Shown: in pieces, positions 56,917 through 64,000 of the stretch | Layout of the letters: each line of letters begins with the position of its first letter | How positions within the stretch are numbered: the stretch's first letter is position 1 | DNA from: Pedobacter deserti | Lineage (GTDB): Bacteria; Bacteroidota; Bacteroidia; Sphingobacteriales; Sphingobacteriaceae | DNA: 64,000 bases | Assembly: GCF_024436415.1 (NCBI RefSeq) | Contig: NZ_JAFMZQ010000002.1 | Location: forward strand, 248,001-312,000 | Reading direction: 5' to 3' | Notes under the pieces: model-generated | Told to the model about the DNA's origin: nothing | Databases searched by the model: none | Seen by the model: the letters and a program-made list of their open reading frames with translations, nothing else | Made by a program: the position numbers and the translations under genes

Positions 56917-58146
56917 TTGAAAACAGAGGAAAATAAAAGCGAACTGTATAGAAAATACCTTGAAGACCGCTGTTCGCCAGAAGAACTGGCTGAGCTGATC
57001 GAACTTTTTGGTAGCCCCGAAGACCAGGCCTGGCTTCGCAAGAAGGTTAACGCTGAAATCAATCGACCAGATGTTTTGTTGAACCGGCCGGAGGCCGTAA
57101 ACCGGATTGTTGCTGGAAGCGACCGGCGTATTTCGGTGCATTTGGCTGAACGCAAATCTGTGATCAGGTCGCTGCGGATATGGGGATCGATTGCTGCAGC
57201 GATCGTGGTGATGATCCTGTCGTTTGGTTTGTATACCTATCTGGGCCGTCGACCGGTTTCCGATACTGGCAGACCTGTAGTAAGCCTGGGCAATGACATC
57301 CGCCCGGGAGGCAATAAGGCCGTGCTTACGCTGGCCGGTGGGAAACAGGTGGTGCTGACCGGTCTGGATAACGGCGAAGTATTGAAACAGGCTGGTTTGA
57401 AGGTGCTGAAACAGGCAGATGGACAGCTCAACTATGTGGTTGATACCCTGTCTCAGCATAGCAGCGCTGAGGTGGTGTACCATATGATCTCTACGCCAAG
57501 AGGCGGACAGTACCAGGTTAGTTTGCCCGATGGCAGTCGCGTTTGGTTAAATGCCGGATCGGCCATCAGGTTTCCGACAAACCTCGCCAGAGCGAGCCGC
57601 AGAAAGGTGGAAATTACCGGGGAAGCTTATTTTGAAGTCGCCCACGACCAAAAAAGACCTTTTATCGTGTCGCTGGATGGCATGGCCGGGCGGGCCTTGC
57701 AGGAGATCGAGGTGCTGGGTACCCATTTCAACGTGAACGCTTACCCCGACGAACCGGCATGGAAAACCACTTTGCTGGAAGGTAGTGTGCGTGTGTCGGT
57801 TTTGGCGGCGGGCGGTGGTGCAGCAAAGCGCACAGCGGTGCTTAAACCAGGCGAGCAGTCGGCCTTAACGGGCAGCGGATTAAAAATAAAGCAGGTTAAC
57901 CCCGAGCAGTTTATCGCCTGGAAAAACAATAAGTTCATCTTCGACGGCGATAACATCGAGAGCATTACGAGGCAGTTGTCCCGCTGGTACGACGTGGAGT
58001 TTGTGTTCCGCGGAAAAGTGTCGGAGGAAAACTTCGGCGGAAAAATATCCCGGTTCAGAAACCTGTCGGAAGTACTCGATCTGGTAGAACTGACCGGTCT
58101 TGTTCATTTTAAGATAGAGGGAAGGAGGGTGATCGTTATGCCGTAA
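56917..58146 (+). CDS. FecR family anti-sigma factor
   Basis: 409 residues from TTG 56917. The cytoplasmic N-domain (LYRKYLEDRCSPEELAELIEL) binds the sigma factor. One transmembrane helix (IWGSIAAAIVVMILSFGLY, about 168 to 187 in codon count from the start region to the first third) is followed by the periplasmic FecR domain (VSLPDGSRVWLNAGSAIRFP, ITGEAYFEVAHD) and a C-terminal DUF4974-like domain (WKNNKFIFDGDNIESITRQL) that meets the STN domain of SusC. It keeps the adjacent ECF sigma inactive until the receptor binds its ligand. A 99-base gap separates it from the sigma gene. Confidence 0.92.
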   Translation: MKTEENKSELYRKYLEDRCSPEELAELIELFGSPEDQAWLRKKVNAEINRPDVLLNRPEAVNRIVAGSDRRISVHLAERKSVIRSLRIWGSIAAAIVVMILSFGLYTYLGRRPVSDTGRPVVSLGNDIRPGGNKAVLTLAGGKQVVLTGLDNGEVLKQAGLKVLKQADGQLNYVVDTLSQHSSAEVVYHMISTPRGGQYQVSLPDGSRVWLNAGSAIRFPTNLARASRRKVEITGEAYFEVAHDQKRPFIVSLDGMAGRALQEIEVLGTHFNVNAYPDEPAWKTTLLEGSVRVSVLAAGGGAAKRTAVLKPGEQSALTGSGLKIKQVNPEQFIAWKNNKFIFDGDNIESITRQLSRWYDVEFVFRGKVSEENFGGKISRFRNLSEVLDLVELTGLVHFKIEGRRVIVMP

Positions 58147-58271
58147 ATTTTACCCAGCAGCTGGCGATCCTGAATATAACCGGAGGTACGGCAATACCCC
58201 CGGTCGGTATTCGGATAAGCCATTGAACTTGATGTTTAGCAACCATCCAATTAATCCAAACAACCAAATTT

Positions 58272-61200
58272 ATGAAATTTTATACGTTAATGATCCATTC
58301 GGTATGGTGGTATTTGTGCCATGCTGATAAAAGAAAATTGTTAATGCGACTAAACCTGACCATTTTAATACTGACATCATTTTTTCTCCAGGCCGGACTT
58401 GGCGCCACGGCGCAGATGATCAACCTGACTGAACGAAATATTTCCCTGCCTGTTTTGCTCGATAAGATCAGTCAGCAGAGTGGTTACGATTTCTTTTACA
58501 CCAATGAGATGCTTGGAACGAACCGTAAGGTATCCGTTAGCTTTAAAAATGCGGATATCCATGAGGTGTTGTCTGAAGTTTTCAAAGGTTATCAGTTAAA
58601 ATATACGATAAAGCATAAAACGGTGGTCATCCAGCGTGATATGACTATAATGCCTGCGGCCGATGCGCAGCAGGGCATACGGGTAACGGGCAAGGTGGTC
58701 GACCGCAACGGAAACGGTATACCCGGTGCGGGAATTACGGAAAAGGGCACTGACAACCGCACGGTCACAGAAAGTGGCGGACGATTTTCGCTCGTGGTGG
58801 AAAAGAATGCTACGCTGGTGATCACCTATGTAGGTTACAGCACGCAGGAACGTACCCTGGGCGGTACAGATACAGAACTGGTAATCACCTTACAGGAAAG
58901 TGCGAGTGATCTGGAAGAGGTAGGGGTGATCAGTACAGGTTATCAGAAAATCCAGAAGTACCAGCTTACGGGCGCTGCGAGTTCAATTTCCCAGAAAACA
59001 TACGACCAGCGGGTTGCTGTGAGCGGCAACTTCCTGGAAAGTCTGGAAGGAAAAATACCCGGCTTGGTGTATAATGGTCAGTCGGGCAACCTGTCCATCC
59101 GGGGCGTGTCTACTTTTAACGCAGTTAAAAAGCCCTTGATCGTGGTAGATGGTTTTCCTACTGAGATCGACATCAACACGATCAACCCCAACGATATTGT
59201 GTCGGTGAACGTGCTCCGCGATGCGGTGGCTGCATCGATATATGGCGCGCGGGCTTCGAACGGGGTCATTGTTATCGAGACTAAGCGCGGTATGCAGGGC
59301 AAACCGGTGTTCAGCTTCCGGAGTACATATGCTGTACAGGATAAGCCGGATTTTGATTATCTGAAGATAGGGGATGGGCTTACATACGCTAAGGTGCAGT
59401 ACGATTTCCTGCAGTTGCAAGGCATCCCAGAGTTTATTTTTGACCTGATAGGATGGCCGGTGAACCCGGTGCAGCAGGTGGTGTTCGACCGGCAAAGCAA
59501 TGAAATTACAGATGCACAGGCACAGGCCCAACTGGCGCAGATAGGTGCTTACAATAACCTGAACGAGTACAACGATCTTTTCTACCGTGCGAGGCAGACC
59601 CATCAAATCGACTTTGATGTAAGCGGAGGCAGCGATAAGTCGACCTACCTGCTCGGCCTGAACTATATTGGGGAAAGTCCGAATGAACGCAGGTCTAAGT
59701 ATCAGCGCCTGATCCTGAACTCGGCCAATACTTATAACTTTTCAGATGTTTTTAAGCTCGATTATCGAGGCTCATATACACGTACAGCTACCGAACGCGG
59801 TTCGATCCCGACCTTTAACGATGCTTTGCCTTACGAGCGACTGGCCGATGATAACGGCCATCCGCTGCCTGTGGTTAATGCACCTGGGGGACAATTCTAC
59901 GGTGCCATCAATAAGACCCGTAACGACGCCTTGATTGCGCAGGGCTTGTACGACCAGCGTTATTTTCCTTACGGGGAACTGAATGCCAATACTTTTTCGG
60001 GAAAACGTGATGCGGTGCGTTTCCAGGGCCGCTTAAATGCCAGGATAACAGACTGGCTTAATGTTGATCTGGGTGGCGCTTATGAGCATGAATCATCAAA
60101 AGAAGATCAGTTGCGGACGGAGGAATCGTACCAGGTGCGGAGTTTGCTGAATGGCAAAGCTTTGAAAGACCCGTCTACCGGTCAGCCCCTTTTTACCGAC
60201 CTTCCGCAGGGCGCGTTCCTGACCAAGATCAATACCCGTAACTGGGGCTATACAGTAAGAGGGCAGCTTAATTTTGATTATAATACCAAGGACCAGGTGC
60301 ATGATCTTTCGGGTATTATGGGTGTAGAGCAGCGCCGTCAGGCGGTTTCGGGCGATAAGAGTACGGCGTTCGGATATGACGGACAGTCGCTCACCATTAA
60401 ACCGGTGAACCTGCAGGCGCTGGCCTCGAGCACGGCGCCGGCATTCCCTGAGGCTGGCAATGTGAGCCCTTCTTTTGTAACGTCAGAATATTTTGCCGAG
60501 TCGTTTGACGACAGGCGGTTCTTTTCTGCTTATGGCGAAGGTACGTACATGTATCAGCAGAAATATATTGCCACGGGAAGTATCCGGTTCGACCGCTCTA
60601 ACCTTTTCGGCACATCACCGGAGTACCGTAACAAGCCGTTTTGGTCGGCCGGACTAGGCTGGCGGCTCAACAAGGAAACCTTTCTAACGGATGCGGCATG
60701 GGTAAATGAACTTAAACTGCGTGCTTCGTATGGCTTTAACGGCAACGTGCCTACGAGCAACAACGGACCTTTCCTGATATTGCAATCAGGTTTGAACAGC
60801 AGACTGAACACCGCGGAGATCTATAACGACATTCTTTCGCCAGAAAATCAGTCGATACGCTGGGAAAGCACCAAGAATTATAACGTGGGACTGGATTTTG
60901 CTTTGTTTAACAACCGCCTGGCGGGTACGGCTGATTATTATTATAAGGATGCCAATGACGTTTTCGGGCAGTTCTCGTCGGACCCGACCACCGGGTTCAA
61001 CGGTTATACGGCCAACACGGCGAGCATACTTAACAGAGGTGTTGAGCTTGGTCTGAACAGCCTTAATATTCAAGGTCCGCGCTTCAGCTGGCGTACCGGT
61101 CTCACGGCCACGCTCAATCACAACAAGGTAACAGAAGTGATGCCTAGCGATATTTCTTCAACGTATTATATCGTTAACGCCGTTTCGGTTCAAAAGAGCT

Positions 61201-61862
61201 ATCCGATGGATGCACTGTTTAGCTATCGGTATAAAGGCCTGAACGCGCTTGGTCAGCCCGTGGTGTACGACCGGAACAATGCTGAGGTGATCATGACCAT
61301 GAATCCGGAGGTGGATGTAACGATGAACGACCTGGTGTACAGCGGAACCACTACGCCGAAGTATGTACTGGGTTTAAACAACCAGTTCAGCCTGCGGAAT
61401 TTCGACCTGTCCTTTTTGTTCATGTACTATGGCGGTCACGTAATGCGGGTGGAGCAGCCGAACCCTGATGACATTAATTTTGAACGTATTCTGCAGGGTT
61501 CAGATAACTACTGGAAGCAGCCTGGCGATGAATTGCATACCGATGTGCCGGGGCTGCCGGAATATGGTTCGGAAGGCGATTTTGACGCGTATTCGCGTGC
61601 TGGCTACATTTATGCAGATCGTTATGTGCGAAAGGCCGATCATATCCGGCTCCGGGATGTGGTGCTTACCTATAATTTCAGGCAGAAGGTTTTTGAACGG
61701 CTGGGGCTCAGCAATACGCAGTTGCGCTTTCAGGGACAAAACCTCTGGAATTATACGTTCAGCGGCAACGATATCGATCCTGATGCCATGGAAAGAAGAT
61801 CTGGCATCCGTACACTCAGGCTGCAACCTTTCTACAGCTTTTCTTTATATGCGAACTTTTAA
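58272..61862 (+). CDS. SusC/RagA family TonB-linked outer-membrane protein with STN signalling domain
   Basis: 1196 residues. A long N-terminus with signal LNLTILILTSFFLQAGLGA is followed by a secretin/TonB STN domain (about 50-115: LPVLLDKISQQSGYDFFYT), a CarboxypepD_reg domain (about 130-215: VTGKVVDRNGNGIPGAGIT), a plug with the SusC signature (GALSSIS-like ASSISQKTY, GARASNGVIVIETKRG) and the barrel to the C-terminal YSFSLYANF. It works with SusD to import an oligomer. The STN domain allows it to signal to the FecR protein. The substrate is not evident, as no glycan hydrolase is nearby. Confidence 0.94.
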   Translation: MKFYTLMIHSVWWYLCHADKRKLLMRLNLTILILTSFFLQAGLGATAQMINLTERNISLPVLLDKISQQSGYDFFYTNEMLGTNRKVSVSFKNADIHEVLSEVFKGYQLKYTIKHKTVVIQRDMTIMPAADAQQGIRVTGKVVDRNGNGIPGAGITEKGTDNRTVTESGGRFSLVVEKNATLVITYVGYSTQERTLGGTDTELVITLQESASDLEEVGVISTGYQKIQKYQLTGAASSISQKTYDQRVAVSGNFLESLEGKIPGLVYNGQSGNLSIRGVSTFNAVKKPLIVVDGFPTEIDINTINPNDIVSVNVLRDAVAASIYGARASNGVIVIETKRGMQGKPVFSFRSTYAVQDKPDFDYLKIGDGLTYAKVQYDFLQLQGIPEFIFDLIGWPVNPVQQVVFDRQSNEITDAQAQAQLAQIGAYNNLNEYNDLFYRARQTHQIDFDVSGGSDKSTYLLGLNYIGESPNERRSKYQRLILNSANTYNFSDVFKLDYRGSYTRTATERGSIPTFNDALPYERLADDNGHPLPVVNAPGGQFYGAINKTRNDALIAQGLYDQRYFPYGELNANTFSGKRDAVRFQGRLNARITDWLNVDLGGAYEHESSKEDQLRTEESYQVRSLLNGKALKDPSTGQPLFTDLPQGAFLTKINTRNWGYTVRGQLNFDYNTKDQVHDLSGIMGVEQRRQAVSGDKSTAFGYDGQSLTIKPVNLQALASSTAPAFPEAGNVSPSFVTSEYFAESFDDRRFFSAYGEGTYMYQQKYIATGSIRFDRSNLFGTSPEYRNKPFWSAGLGWRLNKETFLTDAAWVNELKLRASYGFNGNVPTSNNGPFLILQSGLNSRLNTAEIYNDILSPENQSIRWESTKNYNVGLDFALFNNRLAGTADYYYKDANDVFGQFSSDPTTGFNGYTANTASILNRGVELGLNSLNIQGPRFSWRTGLTATLNHNKVTEVMPSDISSTYYIVNAVSVQKSYPMDALFSYRYKGLNALGQPVVYDRNNAEVIMTMNPEVDVTMNDLVYSGTTTPKYVLGLNNQFSLRNFDLSFLFMYYGGHVMRVEQPNPDDINFERILQGSDNYWKQPGDELHTDVPGLPEYGSEGDFDAYSRAGYIYADRYVRKADHIRLRDVVLTYNFRQKVFERLGLSNTQLRFQGQNLWNYTFSGNDIDPDAMERRSGIRTLRLQPFYSFSLYANF

Positions 61863-61871
61863 TTCTAAGAC

Positions 61872-63203
61872 ATGAAAATGAAACGATATATGGTCCCGGT
61901 TATCCTGCTTGCAGCGATGTTCAGTTCCTGCGAAAGGTTTTTGGACGTGAAGCCAAAAGGGGTAGTACTGCCGGAGAAACTGGCCGATTATGAGGCGATG
62001 TTCAATTCGCCTACGCTTACCGAAACTTTTCCAGGTATCCTGATAAACTGTACGGACGACCTGCAAGGTTTGTACAGCAAAAATGACCGGGGAAGCTCAG
62101 CAAACATGTACTTCTGGAGATCCCAGCTGGAACCAAATACGGAGGTTAGTCCGCCGGTATGGGGGCAACTGTACCGCGCCATCTACAATTGCAATGTGGT
62201 GATCAACTACATTGGCGAGACCAGCGCGGCCGAACAGAAAAAAAATGAGGTGCTTGCCGAGGCGCTGGCCATCAGGGCCGAGTGTTATTTTACGCTGCTG
62301 ACGGTATTTGCGAAGGCTTACGATCCGGGGGCGGCAGCAACTGCGCCGGGCCTGCCTTTGGTGACAAGTACTGATGTAACCAACTCGACGCCTTCTCGGG
62401 CCACTTTACAGGCAACGTTCGACGAGGTGGTCGCCCTTCTGAAGAAGGCATCGGAGCACTTGCCCCTGAGCAGTAAAAGTAAAGTCAGGATAAATCGCTA
62501 CGGTGCTTATGCTTTACTGGCCAGGGTGTACCTGTATATGGGCGATTACAACAACGCTTTGCTTTATGCCGATAAGGCTTTAGCTGTCCCTCATGTGTTG
62601 CTGGACCTGAACGAGGTGCCCGACAGGGAGTCGATGCCCATCGCTGAGCTGAATCCGGAATCGCTGTGGGTGCGGTTCTCAGAAAACTGGGTGGTGCCGG
62701 GCTATATGATCTACTCGGACGACCTGCTGAGTTACCTGGATGAGAATGATCTGCGGCTCGACTATTTGACCCGCGACGCCACACCTGAGGAGCGGACATT
62801 ACCGAATGGAAATGTGAGCTTCGGCATAGGCTTTCCGGAGGTTTATCTGACCAAAGCGGAGTCACTGGCCAGAACAGGGAACAGATCGGAGGCCATGACT
62901 ATAGTGAATATGCTTCGCGCTAAGCGCATAAAGACGGCTGCATATACCGACCTTTCTGCGAGTTCGGATGAGGACGCCTTGCAAAAGGTGCTGGCCGAGC
63001 GTAGAAGGGAGCTGGCCTTTAGCGGCTTGCGATGGATGGATATGAAGCGGCTCGACAGGGAGGGACGTATGCCCGAGGTTCGCCGGCAGGACATCGAAAC
63101 GGGGGAAGTTTTGGGCAGCCTGCCGCCTAAGAGCCCGAATTATGTATTTGAGATACCAAGCCGGGTGTTGTTGTTTAATCCTGGTATGACTAAAAACCAT
63201 TAA
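61872..63203 (+). CDS. SusD/RagB family substrate-binding lipoprotein
   Basis: 443 residues. A lipoprotein signal with Cys20 (VILLAAMFSSC) precedes the SusD fold: ERFLDVKPKGVVLP, LYRAIYNCNVVINYIG, the TPR-like region EALAIRAECYFTLLTVFA, and the C-terminal LAERRRELAFSGLRWMDMKRL with end segment IPSRVLLFNPGM. It caps the SusC barrel and binds the ligand. Starts 9 bases after the SusC stop. The fold is on the short side but complete at both ends. Confidence 0.93.
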   Translation: MKMKRYMVPVILLAAMFSSCERFLDVKPKGVVLPEKLADYEAMFNSPTLTETFPGILINCTDDLQGLYSKNDRGSSANMYFWRSQLEPNTEVSPPVWGQLYRAIYNCNVVINYIGETSAAEQKKNEVLAEALAIRAECYFTLLTVFAKAYDPGAAATAPGLPLVTSTDVTNSTPSRATLQATFDEVVALLKKASEHLPLSSKSKVRINRYGAYALLARVYLYMGDYNNALLYADKALAVPHVLLDLNEVPDRESMPIAELNPESLWVRFSENWVVPGYMIYSDDLLSYLDENDLRLDYLTRDATPEERTLPNGNVSFGIGFPEVYLTKAESLARTGNRSEAMTIVNMLRAKRIKTAAYTDLSASSDEDALQKVLAERRRELAFSGLRWMDMKRLDREGRMPEVRRQDIETGEVLGSLPPKSPNYVFEIPSRVLLFNPGMTKNH

Positions 63204-63204
63204 G

Positions 63205-64000
63205 ATGATGTATAAGAAAATAATTACCGCGTTTGTCCTGTTGCTGTGGTGCGCAGGAAGTATAGCGCAAACTAAAAAGCCTGTGATCGGCGACGACCTT
63301 TTTGCCCGGAAATTTGATTTGCTGACGAAGTACTTTGGTGTAAAGGGGCAGGGGCTGGACTATAGCGTATATAATTTCTCGCCCCAGGATTTCCTGAACA
63401 GGCTTCAGCAAATGAGAGAGGCTGGTTACACGAATGCGGCGGTGCTGAGTTCTTTCACTGGGAACCAGTTGGAGCGTGCTGCGACAGATGCTTATTGTGC
63501 CATGCTGCTTCGCGATTATCAGGCGAATTATGGTCTGGATTCTGCCAGGGATGCCGCCTTCTTCACGCTTTTACAGCAGGAGGACAGGAGCGGCGATTAT
63601 GAGAAAAAAGTAGAGCAGGCCGAGCGTGCGAGATTTATCCTGAGGATGTCGGCGGCCGACAGCTCCAGAATTGCGCAACTGCTAAATAAGCCCATAGACA
63701 TGAACAATGCAGAACTGTTCAGACGGTCGCTGCCGCACCGGCGGGCGCTCGACAATAAGATCCAGAATCTGCTCTTTAGGGAGTATCAGAAGGAACTGAT
63801 GGCCGGCGAGGAAGAGGGTCTCTTAAAAATGACGGTGGTGAAGCGTTTGGTTACCGATCCGTTCATTCGCGATTATTATGCTTACCAGGTGATGGAGGAG
63901 GCCCTCAACCGGGATAAGGACAGTTTAGCGCTGCAGAAGATTTATAATACGATCTTACCTGAGGTAAAAGAACCTTATTACCGGGAGTATATGAAAAGCG
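63205..64000 (+). CDS. Exported protein downstream of SusD (partial; possible thioredoxin-like)
   Basis: Begins with ATG 63205 (or 63208) directly after the susD stop and runs off the window; about 265 residues are visible. A signal peptide (MMYKKIITAFVLLLWCAGSI ending AQ) is followed by a helical, charged region with no recognised motif. In Bacteroidetes, SusC/D operons often end with a TlpA-type thioredoxin protein whose catalytic CxxC comes after such a helical N-domain. No CxxC is visible here yet, so this is a guess from context; the rest of the gene would settle it. Confidence 0.75.
   Translation, partial: MMYKKIITAFVLLLWCAGSIAQTKKPVIGDDLFARKFDLLTKYFGVKGQGLDYSVYNFSPQDFLNRLQQMREAGYTNAAVLSSFTGNQLERAATDAYCAMLLRDYQANYGLDSARDAAFFTLLQQEDRSGDYEKKVEQAERARFILRMSAADSSRIAQLLNKPIDMNNAELFRRSLPHRRALDNKIQNLLFREYQKELMAGEEEGLLKMTVVKRLVTDPFIRDYYAYQVMEEALNRDKDSLALQKIYNTILPEVKEPYYREYMKS

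Overview
The window comes from a Bacteroidetes chromosome, most likely the family Sphingobacteriaceae (Pedobacter-like). The evidence is several exact copies of the Bacteroidetes -7 promoter element TAnnTTTG, starts without clear Shine-Dalgarno sites, a SusC/SusD pair with its ECF sigma/FecR anti-sigma genes, TonB receptors with carboxypeptidase-regulatory N-termini, the conserved tail of a Bacteroidetes-type FtsZ, and a 58-residue histone H1-like protein. There is no rRNA, tRNA, CRISPR array, insertion sequence or phage module. Gene density is high and many convergent neighbours abut or overlap.

Layout. 1-5.7 kb: tail of ftsZ, an alpha-oxoamine synthase (sphingolipid or sulfonolipid type), a histone-like protein, and the ligA-dapA pair. 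5.7-11 kb: tyrS, a LuxE-like acyl-protein synthetase, a small membrane protein and a penicillin-acylase-family hydrolase. 11-18.6 kb: a TonB receptor, then a coupled GH31 alpha-glucosidase and glycogen branching enzyme. 18.7-25.7 kb: small accessory genes and a glycolytic operon, pfkA - BadF-like kinase homologue - gapA.

25.9-35.8 kb is the most unusual part: a compact set of heptose and glycan genes. A small acidic protein overlaps a glycosyltransferase, followed by a GT4-GmhA fusion, gmhB, hldE and a GT9 heptosyltransferase. Facing them are a second GT9, a GT2 and a NodU/CmcH carbamoyltransferase. Together these could make ADP-D-glycero-beta-D-manno-heptose from sedoheptulose 7-phosphate, transfer it and carbamoylate the product. 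No HldD epimerase is present, so the D,D-heptose may be the sugar used. The product is unknown.

36-46.7 kb: a Met/Asp-rich lipoprotein, an MFS transporter divergent from a Nudix-type regulator with a palindromic operator candidate, a second BadF-family kinase, a biotin carboxylase, riboflavin synthase, a sensor kinase coupled to a TPR protein, and an outer-membrane barrel protein. 46.8-54.6 kb: aromatic amino acid catabolism (phenylalanine hydroxylase, 4-hydroxyphenylpyruvate dioxygenase, homogentisate dioxygenase, FAH-family hydrolase) with accessory genes. 54.6-64 kb: GtrA and CAP-domain proteins, then an ECF sigma - FecR - SusC - SusD locus ending in a gene cut by the window edge.

All assignments come from reading translated sequence and motifs; no database search was run.
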